Assembly (NCBI RefSeq): GCF_905404315.1
Contig: NC_066288.1
Span: forward strand, 9,200,501 to 9,264,500
DNA length: 64,000 bases
Origin: Leptidea sinapis
Taxonomy: Eukaryota; Arthropoda; Insecta; Lepidoptera; Pieridae
Direction of reading: 5' to 3'
Position numbers and translations under genes: made by a program. The notes under the pieces were generated by a model that had not been told where the DNA came from, did not search any database, and saw only the letters and a program-made list of their open reading frames with translations. Below are positions 47,990 to 58,630 of the stretch, in pieces; positions within the stretch are counted from its first letter, which is position 1, and every line of letters starts with the position of its first letter.

Positions 47990-48180
47990 CAGCTGTGAAA
48001 ACGTCGAAAAAATTAAGTTTAGAGTTAACCTCTATTTTGAGTAATGCACAAATCGTGAGTGTAATAGGTGGCTTGTCACACACTAATGTATTAAACCTGG
48101 CCTGTTTTTATCGGTTGTCTAACAGCAAGAGACTCTATCTAGCTGTATATATAATCTTAGAAAATATCTTTGTTTTAAAT
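47990..48180 (+). repeat. Repeat R3, uninterrupted copy
   Basis: It aligns with both halves of the family A-split copy at 26 kb (CAGCTGTGAAA...CTGGCCTGTTTTTATCGGTT) and so serves as the empty-site reference. Confidence 0.6.
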
Positions 48181-48739
48181 TGAGGGCATGGAGTTATCGA
48201 AATCTGTTTGACAGGTTCATATGTCTACTTTATCGTAGCTGTCTCGTAGTTTACTTTTATACTGACTCTAGCCAGTTAATGTGTCGGTGAAAGTATTCAA
48301 TATCCAAACAAAATACAAAAGAAAAACGTGTAAGAAAAATCATTTCATATTCTTTTCCCGCAAACAGCTTTTTTGTTTATAAAAATAAAGATATAAAAAG
48401 AACTGATAAGTTGTATTCGAGTTGAAAAGAAACCAATTTACGTTTGAAGAACTAAGTAATGCTCTATCCAATTTTGGCTTAGTGCCAATCACATAGTGTT
48501 ATATAGAAAGAAAACTTAACATAATATATAATTAAAATATGTTAAAAATTTAGATATGATTATTTTTAAACTGGTAGAATCTTCTTTATTACTAGGCATT
48601 ACTGTTGATTCCAAATGCTCCCAAGCTATTAAATGAATAAATTTAATTGCTTGTGCAAATTTATTAAAAAAACAGTCCGCTCGTTGCCGAGCTATATATT
48701 TTCATATGGGTGGTATAACTAATTCTACATCTAAACCTT

Positions 48740-49209
48740 AGATTAAGGATTGGTCTCCGCTGCGCTCCAACTAGATACCGCAGGCGTAGTCGCAAAGTGC
48801 GGCAACTAATATTACGCTCAAGTGGGCGTACTCGAGCCAGTCTCCAACAATGTGTGACGGTGACGTGCCACATGTTTTGTTAAAATCTGCTAATAATTGA
48901 AACCAAAATGGCGGGTTGCGTAGTAAAACTTTGTAATAATAATACTACAAGAAATAAGAAAGATACTGGAATCACATATCATCAGTAAGTATTTTATTAA
49001 TTTTAATGTAAAATAACACGAAGCTTACCTATATAAGTTACAAAATTTGAAAGATGCCATTAAGTGTCAAGATGCCATGCACATAAACATCTTGCCATGC
49101 AACAAACAGCCAATACACACTAAAATATAAAGTTGCGGTCATAAACCAGCTATTGTTCTTTGGAAGTACGGTATCTAATTGGAGCGCAGCGAAGATCAAT
49201 CCTTAATCT
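48740..49209 (+). mobile_element. THAP-exon inverted-repeat element, complete
   Basis: Terminal inverted repeats of about 40 bp: left AGATTAAGGATTGGTCTCCG and onward to TAGATACCG; right, complemented, AGATTAAGGATTGATCTTCG and onward. The 470-bp interior carries one potential coding exon (48908-48984) with a donor and then non-coding sequence shared with the 11.4-kb copy. It is too short to encode a transposase, so it is a non-autonomous deletion derivative. THAP domains are the DNA-binding heads of P-superfamily transposases, so a P-like parent is the natural inference. An 8-bp target duplication, expected for P elements, is not obvious. Confidence 0.75.
48908..48984 (+). CDS. THAP zinc-finger first exon, intact
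   Basis: The ATG at 48908 opens MAGCVVKLCNNNTTRNK and then KDTGITYH, ending CA followed by GTAAGT at 48985. The pattern is that of the start of a THAP (C2CH) domain: Cys4 and Cys9 (C-x4-C), a basic stretch, and I-T-Y-H leading to the HxFP position, where the exon stops. The second Cys/His pair would be in exon 2, which is absent here. Read through without splicing it stops at once (TAA, 48986). It is the only copy of four in the window with the frame unbroken; the others have a 10-base deletion. It acts, if at all, as an N-terminal DNA-binding module of a transposase or domesticated gene. Expression is not shown. Confidence 0.6.
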
Positions 49210-49364
49210 GAAGTCGAAACGTTCAATATGTTATTATTCAATCTTATTTTTAGAATATTCGTTTTGAACTAAGAATTAAAAAAAATGCATTTACAAAGAT
49301 CAGGATAATTCGAATTTAATATTTTATCAAACTGTTCAAACTTAAAATTAAAATATCCGGACGA

Positions 49365-49495
49365 CCGAGCCTTGCTCGGATTTTTAGGAATGTACTAAAC
49401 TTGAACAAAAAAAAAACTAATTGGACATCTGGATTCGAACCGGGGTCTTCTGCTTTCCGGATCACCCAATGAGCTATTATAGTCTTGTATCTAGT
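49365..49495 (-). repeat. tRNA-derived SINE (type 3)
   Basis: The minus strand reads AATAGCTCATTGGGTGATCC (A-box), then CCCCGGTTCGAATCC (B-box) and ATGTCCAATTAG, followed by an A/T-run and GAGCAAGGCTCGGTCGTCCG. Confidence 0.6.
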
Positions 49496-50269
49496 AGCGA
49501 AATTTACCTTTGTATTGTAATGTTATTGTAGCTGTTTCTCATCAAAACACGGATAAAACTACATTTTTTAAATTGAAACCTAGCTAGATCGATTTCTCGC
49601 CCCCGAAACTATCTCTATACTAAATTTTATTAAAATCGTTGGAGCCGTTTCCGAGATTCAGAATATATATATATATATATATACAAGAATTGCTCATTTA
49701 AAGATATTAGATTAATGGTGATACATCCTTACCTACGAAACACCAATCCTCTTAAAAAAGATGAGTACTTATATGTTAAATTAATTCATAAATTTCAATC
49801 CAACGCAGAAAAGAAATGTGCTACTAATGTAACTATAATTGTTAATACTGTAACAGTTAATATTTCAATCAAATTATCTGAACTGAAAATATTGTGGCCA
49901 AAAACTTAAGATATTAACAAAACTTTACCAATAAATATTCCAAAAATAATCGACTAAAATTGTCCCAATGTCGACTTCGGTGGCAGAGCGGAGGTAATGT
50001 AGCAGATCGAGAAACGAATTTAATGTTTTTACGTCACCCTCGGTGAGCGATGCGGCGTCTTTCTAATGTTGCGTGCCACAGCGCTAACACTCAAATATGG
50101 TACTGGAAGTGACTCTTTGAATTAGTTTTATTTTAAATAAAAAAAGACGTGTGGCACTCGGGGACTGCCGCGGTGAAGCTATTGCATACCATTTTTTATC
50201 AACTTATGCAATTATAATTATTTATTTATTTTGGTTATGCAGTATTTTTTTAATAAAATTAATTTTAAA
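49496..50269. other. No gene recognised
   Basis: An (AT)n run lies at 49664-49682 at the end of a degraded repeat ('gttggagccgtttccgag'). 49980-50190 is GC-richer and partly shared with 47.84-47.93 kb. The plus ORF at 49715-49909 is unrecognised. Confidence 0.4.
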
Positions 50270-50495
50270 AAAAGCATACGGGAACTGAGTAAAATTTAAC
50301 TTGCAAGATTTGATTACAGACAGACAACGGGACAGGTGAATCTAAATAAAAATGCTTGTCAAAATAATAAAAATTAATAAAACGTGATAAAAAAAATAAA
50401 GAAATTAAAAAAAATGAAGATGTAGCCCAGGCTCGAACCTGGGACCTTCTGCACAACGAGCATGTGTGATAACCGCTGTTTCACGGCAACTGTAA
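50270..50495 (-). repeat. tRNA-derived SINE (type 2)
   Basis: The minus-strand head (50490-50419) ends GGTCCCAGGTTCGAGCCTGG (B-box), preceded by a degraded A-box. The body contains CGTTGTCTGTCTGTAATC and CAAATCTTGCAAGTTAAATT. Confidence 0.65.
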
Positions 50496-51364
50496 AAAGC
50501 GTACCGAAATATCGATAAACATGTAGTAAGTAAGTGTTAGGTTATATTCGTTACGGAATTTCTGGATTCGGTCCCCACGCTCAAGGCCCGCGATAGAAGC
50601 TATGCAATAGCTTAAAAAATAAATAGATTCTTTGCAATCCCGTAAAAGCTATATGACATGTGCAATTTTCAAACAGCTGAAAGTGCAAGATCTGACGCCA
50701 TATCAATTCAATAAATTAATTAGTTAATAAACTAGTGTGTTTTTTACTTTTTTTTATCACCAGACTGTGTAGTACTTAATTGTGTAAGTTATACATTAAA
50801 TCATACTTTACAAGTATTAAGAAAATACGTGAATATACGGCAAAATTTAAGTCTTATGTTTATAATTTAAAAAATTATCATATTGCTTAATCATAATTAT
50901 TGCGTTATTTCAAATGTTCACGTAACTAAAGTCAACACTCACAAAATATTAATGTTAACTCTAATGTTATATTAAAGCAACTCCGAGGTAGACACAGATT
51001 CAATGCCTGATAATTCTCGAAATTGAAGAAATATCTTAAAATTGAACAAAATAATTGATGCAAATGTCATAGCGGGTCTATTCTCAATAAGTATAGTAAC
51101 TTATACATACACAAAATAGTTTTTGTGATAAGATAAAATTTACCTGGACGTATCTAGATTTATATATCTATACTCAGAACATTCGGAAATAAGGTCCTAA
51201 TGAGTGGGAAACGAGGAAACGAGCAGAAGCAATACATAATGGTCGCGTCATTTCTCTAATGCCTGTCGTTAGATCTCACTTGATCGATCCCTGGGTTTTA
51301 AGCTTTTCTTTTCGCTGGGGTTAAAGCAAAATTACTCAAATATTTGATTCTCAATCATCACTCA
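50496..51364. other. No gene or element recognised
   Basis: AT-rich sequence. Confidence 0.4.
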
Positions 51365-51890
51365 ATCATTGTCAGTACATTTATGAAAATTTAATATACG
51401 TTATACAAAAATCGTCACCTTTTTGCTCTTAATAGTGATTTTCATTATTATAACACTAGAAATAAGGGATTGCTTGTAAGTAATTCTAGTAGGCTTCATA
51501 AGATACATAATAGCTTTAAGGGTAAATGTATACACTTCTATAATAAAGTCCCAGCCACTGTTCAGGCATTAGCTATAAATAAATTTAAATGTTTTATAAA
51601 AAAAATGTCTCTGAAATAAATCCTATTACTCCACTGCTGAATATCTTAATGATCGGACAGCCTAGGACTAGATTGTGATTATTTGATAGCGATAGAAATG
51701 ACTGTACAATATTGTATATTTTTATTGAAAAGAGCGCAAAAAAAGAATGCTTGGAGAGTTTCTTGCGCCGCTTCTTCTCTCCCAGAGCGCCATTTGCTTC
51801 CAAAGCGGTAGTAGTATTTAGTATATTTGAAATGACATCAAAAAGAATTCTCATTTTGAGAAAATAAATGACTTTTATGCCTTTTACGTA
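51365..51890 (+). pseudogene. LINE ORF2 C-terminus and 3' UTR, copy 2
   Basis: From 51410 the plus strand is open for 69 codons without a start: NRHLFALNSDFHYYNTRNKG, LLVSNSSRLHKIHNSFKGK, FYNKVPATVQALAINKFK, then a stop at 51617, where the copy at 33 kb continues with WLCRKSYYSIAEYL. The HxYxTR motif marks the post-RT region of CR1/Jockey-type elements. The 3' UTR (CTTGCGCCGCTTCTTCTCTC) matches 32640-32760. Both copies are 5'-truncated at nearly the same place. Confidence 0.8.
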
Positions 51891-51917
51891 TTTCTAGGAA
51901 TGATTATGAGAATAAAA

Positions 51918-52095
51918 TAACTTTTAAGGAATTAAAACGCTTGTAATTGTAAGTATATTTTTTAACATAAAGTAATTGCGTGAAAGATACAGTCTCGTGA
52001 CCTTTGTAGAGCACGTTCTTGGGGGGGACTTGCACGTATTTAAATCCTTTAAAAAGTATAAAATTAATTATTACACTTGCGTTAATCTAAGAAAA
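51918..52095. repeat. Inverted PLE-type terminal blocks
   Basis: AAGGAATTAAAACGCTTGTA at 51926 and the inverse TTTAAATCCTTTAAAAAGT at 52049 form arms around a central 'tctcgtgacctttgtagag' segment, as at 5.45-5.65 kb. Confidence 0.4.
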
Positions 52096-52170
52096 TAAAA
52101 TTTATTAAAAGACATAACAGAACATATTATTATAGTTATTATGATGGGTAGCCTTTCTTATAATAAAAAC

Positions 52171-52455
52171 TAGCTGACCCAGCAAACGTTGTATTGCCGA
52201 TATTAAAATCGCGATACAAAAGTAACTGTTGATCGTAGATGGGTGAAAATTTGAAGTTGTATGTATTTTTTAATGCTGACTCATAATCAAACAAATAAAA
52301 AAAAAATTGGCGTGGTCAACCCTTAATATTTAGGGGGACGAAAAATAGATGTTGTCCAATTCTCAGACCTACCCAATATGCACTCAAAATTTCATGAGAA
52401 TCGGTCAAGACGTTTCGAAGGAGTTTAACTACAAACACCTTATATTTTAGAGGTC
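52171..52455 (-). mobile_element. Helitron-like element
   Basis: The complement ends ACAACGTTTGCTGGGTCAGC then TAG followed by T. It is the reverse-oriented relative of 13872-14193 (shared CCGATATTAAAATCGCGATA and CATGAGAATCGGTCAA). Confidence 0.6.
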
Positions 52456-52544
52456 AATGTGAAATAAGCATACTAATTTATTGATTTGAAACATAATTCT
52501 AATTAGTTGTTACGTGTTATTATCGCAATATCAAAACGTCTTTT

Positions 52545-53181
52545 TGAGCTAAGTGCGAGTCGGACTCGCCCATGAAGGGTTCCGGATCAGTAAGTAAAAT
52601 AATATAAAATAAAGTTCTTGTAGATCGTTTTTACTTTGATCGATGTTTGAATAATAGTGTATTTAAAAAAACTACTTACAAGATCTCGTTCTAACCAATT
52701 TTCGGTGGAAGTTTGCATGGTAAAGTACATCATATATATATTTTTTACATAATTCTCTCATTTTACACAAATTTTACCACTTTGGAAGTGTCTCTCGCGC
52801 AAAATATTCAGTTAAAATTTATTATTATTTATATTTTAATTAAAATCATTTTTGAAGACCTATCCATGGATGGGATCCACACACATCCACACGTATGGGC
52901 TTGATGAAAACAATATATGTACATTGAGATTCAGTTGTAAGTATGGGGACCCCCGAAATATGTTTTTTTTTATTTTTCTGTAAAAATCTTAATGCGACTT
53001 ATAAAATACATCTACCAATAGTCAAAAGTACAGTTACCCACTTACACTGACTTTTTCCGTAACTATACGTTTCGGCAAATAGTGGGTGTGACATACGGAC
53101 GGACAGACAGACAGACATGACGATATATATATAAATATATAAGGGTTCCGTTTTTTTAAATTTGGCTACGGAACCCTAAAA
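52545..53181 (+). mobile_element. Non-coding element ending in GGGTTCCG repeats
   Basis: The left end AAGTGCGAGTCGGACTCGCC is followed by AGGGTTCCGG. The right end has (GACA)n-like repeats and a hairpin, AGGGTTCCGT (53142) with ACGGAACCCT (53168). Recognised as a widespread arthropod repeat but not assigned to a class. The plus ORF 52713-52904 lies inside it. Confidence 0.6.
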
Positions 53182-53844
53182 AGTTAACGATTTGGTTTAT
53201 TCATTCAACAATTGAGTATATATTAGTGTGAAACTATAAAAATTTTAATTTTGTAAAAGACACATGAACAAAGTTACGTTAGAGACAATAAGAAAACTTT
53301 TAATGGACACATTCTTACTGTTATTTAAGGCTAGTTTAGCACAAGAAAGGCAATTTTATTGCAATAATATTAAGCTGTTCGTTAGAAAAAATATACACAA
53401 AACATAAAACCTCAAGACTAACAGATTCTAAGCGAATCAGGACCTTAAATCAAGTATAGTATTACGAAAAACAATCTACACTCTAATAATAATGCAGCGT
53501 TACGCGCCAATCTAATTTACTTTTAATACACGAATTGCAAACATTAAGCAGTACACAATATTGGCATTCGCATTTGCTTACACAGAGCACTTGACGTCAG
53601 ATCGTATTTACTTACTGTAACCGTATAGATATATTGTCCGGGGACATCAAAACCCAATCTGCTATTTAATTGTCCTGTGACAAGCAACTATCCCTAGGGC
53701 AAGGAAGTATCGTATTAATCCTTATTCGGATTATGATACAGTTAAGTTCGTATTTCAGACTAGCTATCATTATATTTATAAATAAATCATTGACAATTTG
53801 TTATGTTTTCAAAGTGATAACCCTCACTTCTAGGATTAATACAC
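53182..53844. other. No gene or element recognised
   Basis: AT-rich sequence. Confidence 0.4.
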
Positions 53845-54020
53845 AAATAAAATTTGAGGCCACAACCTGAAAGTTGAACAAGACCTAGAAGATTATATGA
53901 CGATACGTCACTCGACCGGTTAGCTCAGTTGGTTAGAGCACTGGCACGGAACGCCAGAGGTCGTGGTTTCGAGCCCCGCATCGTTCATAAATTTTGTTAT
54001 TCAAATTTTATTTGTGTATA
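53845..54020 (+). repeat. tRNA-like element, plus module, best cloverleaf
   Basis: The module 53914-53986 folds as a 73-nt cloverleaf: acceptor 53914-53920 with 53980-53986 (one mismatch), D stem GCTC/GAGC, anticodon stem CTGGC/GCCAG around ACGGAAC, five-base variable loop, T arm with loop TTCGAGC. A-box TAGCTCAGTTGG and B-box GTTTCGAGCCC are present. Position 33 is C instead of the universal U, so a working tRNA is unlikely. It is followed by the AT arm and a short tail. Upstream is the family leader (GCCACAACCTGAAAGTTGAA). Confidence 0.7.
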
Positions 54021-54442
54021 AATCATTGATCAAATATGTTTTGTAACTGTATTCATTACCTAACTACAAATACACTTAAACACGGAATATAATATTTATT
54101 TTTTAATTTATTTATAAGGAAAATCAAGATCATAATACAATTAATAATCAATGAGTTTTAGTTTAAATAGGAACAAATACTGATATACGTGACTTTAATA
54201 GATGTACACATCACTCAGTTTGGTTAATTAGTAAAATTAAAATCCAAAAACTAACTATCTAACAACTAAATAACAATAATGGTTTTGAGATCAACTAAAG
54301 TAGGCTACAGGCAAAAAAATGCTACATATTACCATAGATTTTTTTTATGTAATCGTATTCAGACTCCTTTTGGAAAACAGACCTTTGATAATTTTGTTAG
54401 GACTGGAAATTAACGTCTTAAAATTAGATAACGTCTCCGGCG
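54021..54442. other. No gene or element recognised
   Basis: AT-rich sequence. Confidence 0.4.
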
Positions 54443-54677
54443 CGAGAGTGAGTGCATTGAGCCCCTTGTCGTTCAGGGCAAAGTGGAGGGCACCAGAGGG
54501 CGGGGACGGTCGCCCATGCGATGGACCGACCAAATTAAGTCCACTGTAGGCGGTCCATTGAATGAGTGCACCAGACTGTCGGCCTGCAGACAAAAGTGGC
54601 GAAGTCTCTGGGAATCACATCTGCCCAAAAGATTTCACTTCGTGATGACCACGACCACTCTGTCAAGAGTATAATGA
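54443..54677 (+). pseudogene. LINE ORF2 C-terminal fragment (RTE-like)
   Basis: The open frame reads ECIEPLVVQGKVEGTRGRG, RSPMRWTDQIKSTVGGPLNE and RQKWRSLWESHLP, ending at TAA 54672-54674, followed by an ATGACGAAGAAGAAGG end. It shows the GKxEGxRGRGRxPxRWxD signature seen after the RT domain. 5'-truncated, with no polymerase motifs. Confidence 0.8.
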
Positions 54678-54945
54678 CGAAGAAGAAGGCAATTAAAATT
54701 TTATAATACTTTTCACTATTTTAAAACTATGCGCATGACATCAACTGGTGTGAAAGCAAGAAAATGCTAATTGCAATGTTATTATGGTCATAATTTGAAA
54801 TAAACTATTGCATCTTGGCTACCTACAATTGATCACAACACATAATTTGACTAACTTTAGGTCTTACTACGATAAGAACCTACGGGCAGGTAGACATCGT
54901 AGTTGTCAATAAATTAAAAACACTAGATACAAATGGCTAGAACAG
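54678..54945. other. No gene or element recognised
   Basis: AT-rich sequence. Confidence 0.4.
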
Positions 54946-55610
54946 CTAGAGCACTTTGCGTTGCATGGAGACGTCACTTCATTGTGTGTCTACCGTACCG
55001 TCCACAGTGGGAGGCTCCTTTGCACAGGATGCCGGCTAGATTATGTGTACCACAACGGCGCCTTTTTCTGCCGTGAACCAGTTATATATAAGCATTACTG
55101 TGTTTCCGTCTGAAGGGCGCCGTAGTGAAATTACTGGGCAAATGAGACTTAATATCTAATGTCTCAAGGTGACGAGCGAATTTTTGGGGTTTTTCAAGAA
55201 TCCTGAGGGGCACTGCAATGTAATAAATGGCCGGGCGTATTAATTACCATCAACTGAACGTCCTGCTCGTTTCGTCCCTTATTTTAATAAAAAAAATCTA
55301 TCACAGGGAGTTTTTCAACGATCTATTTGTCCTTATCCTGACGCCGAATTCCAACTTTGTACGTCAAGCCACAAATTAGAATATCATACCCACCATCTGG
55401 ATGTGTGTCCTCCACAGTGCGATTTACAAGGAACTTTCTTCCACGAACAACCAAGCTGTGGAATGAGCTTCCTTGTGCGGTATTTTCAGGAGAATACGAT
55501 ATGGGTACCTTCAAAAAAACCGCGTATACCTAAGCCGGTGTCACATGACAATGTGATCACTGAACCTCAGGTACACGTACGCTCATTAGTCATTCTATTC
55601 CATAATAAAA
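54946..55610 (+). pseudogene. LINE B 3' end, interrupted by family A
   Basis: 54946-55001 encodes the LALHGDVTSLCVYR-type segment (GCATGGAGACGTCACTTCAT). After the insertion the element resumes at 55297 with TATCACAGGGAGTTTTTCAA and runs through PDAEFQLCTSSHKLEYHTHH-like sequence, QCDLQGTFFHEQPSCGM and FLVRYFQENTIWVPSKK, to ATTCTATTCCATAATAAAAG. Several frameshifts and a rearranged tail make it inactive. Confidence 0.75.
55002..55296 (+). mobile_element. Family A retroposon nested in LINE B
   Basis: It starts CCACAGTGGGAGGCTCC and ends TTATTTTAAT plus A6. Comparison with the uninterrupted LINE B at 17.27 kb (TTTACCGCATTTATCACGGG) locates the insertion inside the LINE. Confidence 0.8.
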
Positions 55611-55835
55611 GGTAAAGAATTAAGAAATACTAAACAATTGAAGAGAGCAAAGCATATTTGTTAGGCTTCAGTGTAATCCTGATTAAACTGTAAGATTACA
55701 GCAACAAATTGTTCATGACACTGCGGGGAATCCGCAATCACTGTCAACAGGATCTTAAAACAAACTGCGTGTAATCTTACTAGAAATTATTTAACAAAAC
55801 TTGAGATTATAAAATATAAAAGTATATCATTTAAG
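55611..55835. other. No gene or element recognised
   Basis: AT-rich sequence. Confidence 0.4.
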
Positions 55836-56165
55836 TAGCTGATCCGACAGACGTTCTGTATATAATATTAAATTAAAATACTATTTTTAACATCAAGATA
55901 ACATCAAGAATTATTTCATAAAATATGCTCCCTGAACTGTCAAACCGTGCGTCAATAAATTCTCAAATAGAAAATATGTCCATACAAAACAAATATTGTA
56001 AATAAAAATAATTATGGGTCCCAAATCGAAATAAAAACTATCATATCTCTCAAGTTGAACTAAACTGCACTCTACGAAGTAATCCCCATTAATATCCGTT
56101 CATTAGTTCAGGAGTTCACTGGAAACAAACATCAGGACACTGGATTTATAATATATACTAAGATA
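55836..56165 (-). mobile_element. Helitron-like element (TAGCTGATCCGACAGACG type)
   Basis: Same family as 1703-2065 (TAGCTGATCCGACAGACGTT; CAAACCGTGCGTCAATAAAT; GTTCATTAGTTCAGGAGTTC). Confidence 0.55.
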
Positions 56166-56673
56166 TGCGGCTCCCGTTTTTAAGATTCCATAACAGTGAA
56201 AGAAGAAAGTATCCAAACAGATCACTTCGCTTTCCATTGGTCATCTGTTAAAACCCTTTTTTTCTTAGAATCATTGCGATAACAATCGTAACTTTCATCG
56301 AGTACGTATGCGGTCATTTGAAACATTAAATTATTCTTAATTGAAAAGATAAAGCGTTTTATTCTCAATGTTAATTTAATACTCTGCATGTACAATACAA
56401 ACAGTAGAAAAATTTTAAGTATTTTATTTCTTGTATTTATATATACGTATTAACTTAACTCTTACGCCTGATTCGTTAGCGTTACGTATTACGGGGAATG
56501 TTCACAGGAGTCATACAGCCTAATTCTACAACCAGATACCACATCAAAATGATAAGTTTCATGTGGTGTCATGTCAGACGAAAAGTCAATATTAAATTAA
56601 AATTCCATGGAATATGCACCATCTCCTAATGCACAAATCAGTTATTTTCGGATTTTGCATCTTATAATGTTAA

Positions 56674-57035
56674 TTTTTTTTATGGAAAAGAAGGACAAAC
56701 GAACGTACGGGTCACTTGGTGTTAAGTGATCACCGCCGACGGCGTTGCCGGCCTTTAAGGAAGATGTACGGGCTTTTTTTGAAGGTACCTAAAGTAACCT
56801 AGGCTTTGTAGAGCGCTAGAATGTTGGCCGGCTTGAAGTATTGCCGTGCTCTATTTATGACAACCAGTTTCTTCGAAGCGAATTTGGCTTTGCCCTCCAG
56901 ATGATTGCGGAATTGGCAATCGCTCGAGATTTCGAGACCCAGTATTCCGATACAGACGAGGCTTTCAGGGAAGTATTGTCAAAGAGCGGTGATACGACGA
57001 ATAAGTTTTTTTTAGTGGTAGACGCGCAAACTTGA
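56674..57035 (-). pseudogene. LINE B copy with RT-thumb region and internal deletion
   Basis: The minus strand reads, from 57035 down, FDNTSLKASSVS, a one-base frameshift, then ILGLEISSDCQFRNHLEGKA and RARQYFKPANILALYKA, then joins directly to the 3'-most part of LINE B (GGTACCTTCAAAAAAAGCC complement) at about 56795, ending in a T-run on the plus strand at 56674. The first part is the segment that precedes RPHMEYC in full elements of this type, so about 300 bp are deleted. The plus ORF 56841-57035 is its antisense. Confidence 0.75.
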
Positions 57036-57274
57036 GTCTAATTATTAGTAAATTTCAGAAGAACGCATACATGATATAACAATATAAGGTATTTTCTAAC
57101 AAAAACATATTGTATAAGTGATACTCGTATTTACAAAGAGAATGATATAAATATTTACAATGCCAAATAATATCTACCAGTAAGCAATGCTAAGCAAACC
57201 CTCGTTCCCCAGTTTTAATCAGAGCTCTATAAAACTCTTTTCACGGATCACCCCAATGGTTTATACATCATTTA

Positions 57275-57338
57275 ATGCATATGCATACGTACATGCTGTA
57301 ATGCATATGCGTTTCTACACTGTTCTATGCATATGCAT
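57275..57338. promoter_or_regulatory. Three octamer-type palindromes at exact 26-bp spacing
   Basis: ATGCATATGCAT at 57275 and 57327 and ATGCATATGCG at 57301. ATGCATATGCAT is the palindromic element described for POU-domain (Oct-type) dimers. The bases between the sites are not conserved, unlike an ordinary tandem repeat. Function is inferred. Confidence 0.4.
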
Positions 57339-57718
57339 CTTCGCTACGTGGATACAAGCTACGGACATTGCAATTTTTCGCTCCGCTGATAATATTTGTA
57401 TTCAATTTTCTTCATAAAAATATTTATTTTGTAGACGCAACGAATGTGCATTTTTATGTCGATAAGAGATTAAGCGCAATTCGTATGTAGCGTTTTAAAT
57501 ATTTGATTGAAAAGTTTCCTACTAGAATAAATAGATTATCTTGCTAGCCATTATTTTACAGAGATTCTTCTATCCTAGAATACATACTTAATACCCTACT
57601 TATAACTTGTAAGATGGCACTTCGGTAAACAAACACTTTCGCTTTACTTACCTATTAGTGAAAAAATCTTTATTATTAATTTGTCCGTTTATTTTTGGTA
57701 AAACAATGTATATATAAT
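57339..57718. other. No gene or element recognised
   Basis: AT-rich sequence. Confidence 0.4.
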
Positions 57719-58155
57719 ATTCACAAATAAAATTTGAAATAAAATTTTATGAACGATGCGGGGACTCGAACCCACGACCTCTCGCGTCCTGTGCGAGTAC
57801 TCTCCTAACAGAGCTAAACGTTCGAGGGACGTATCGTCATAAAATCTTGTATGTTTCAAGAGCGACATTTCATGTCAATTAACTATTGTGTAAATATTGG
57901 GATTGAGCAGGCTATCAACTGTAAAGTAGATCCTGTAGATGAAGCCACAACCTAAGAGTTGAACAAAGCATACAAGATTTTATGACGATACGTCACTCGA
58001 ACGGTTAGCTCAGTTAGGAGAACACTCACACAGAACGCGAGAGGTCGTGGTTTCGAGTCCCGGATCGTTCATAAAATTTTGTTTTCAAATTTTATTTGGT
58101 TATTAATCCCAGAAGTGAAAATTATCACTTTAAAAACATAACAACAAATTAAATA
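57719..58155. repeat. tRNA-like foldback element, most complete copy
   Basis: The minus module 57750-57823 and the plus module 58000-58070 face away from each other, each flanked inside by CGATACGTCACTCGAACGG-type sequence and CATACAAGATTTTATGACGA, and outside by the AAATTTTATTTG arm. The whole structure is an inverted repeat with arms of about 130 bp around a 110-bp centre (TTGGGATTGAGCAGGC, GTAGATCCTGTAGATGAAGC). The tail ends with TTAATCCCAGAAG and AACAAATTA. Both modules retain A- and B-box-like sequences. Confidence 0.75.
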
Positions 58156-58630
58156 TAATTTCCACCCCAATGCAGTAGAAACTGAATGAATCTAAAATGG
58201 CTCTAAGCAAACTGTAATATTAACGAAGAAACAAAACCTCTGAAACATTACACGATTGTATTCGCTTCCAAGTAAAAGAAAAGCTGATTCCTATGCAAAA
58301 CGTCGTCGCCTTTATTTCTATGTAAATTTACATAATGATATTTTTGTCGCGCAAGTTGTGGCGAGATTTACTGCTGAATCTCGCGGGGCTTGGTGGGGGA
58401 GAATGCGTTTGTATAAATCATGAGCCCTGGGCTAGTGGGTCGTTTGGAATAGCTGATACATCGCACTGAGGAAAGGGGCGACACGACAATTTAACGGTGA
58501 AGTTACCCACAAAGCTAACGCATATTGTTTTGTACCGTACATAGATACTTTAACTGATATTTTTAATTCCCAAGTTACGGTGTATGTATACTAAAGGAAT
58601 AGAATGAGTGGCTCCAAGAATAGCATTCTG
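58156..58630. other. No gene or element recognised
   Basis: A GC-richer patch at 58360-58460 (TGAATCTCGCGGGGCTTGGT) has no supported ORF. Confidence 0.4.

Noticed and set aside
53914..53986. Functional tRNA gene (serine-type GGA anticodon)
   Set aside because: The loop has C at position 33, a serine tRNA needs a long variable arm, and the sequence belongs to a dispersed family with decayed copies.
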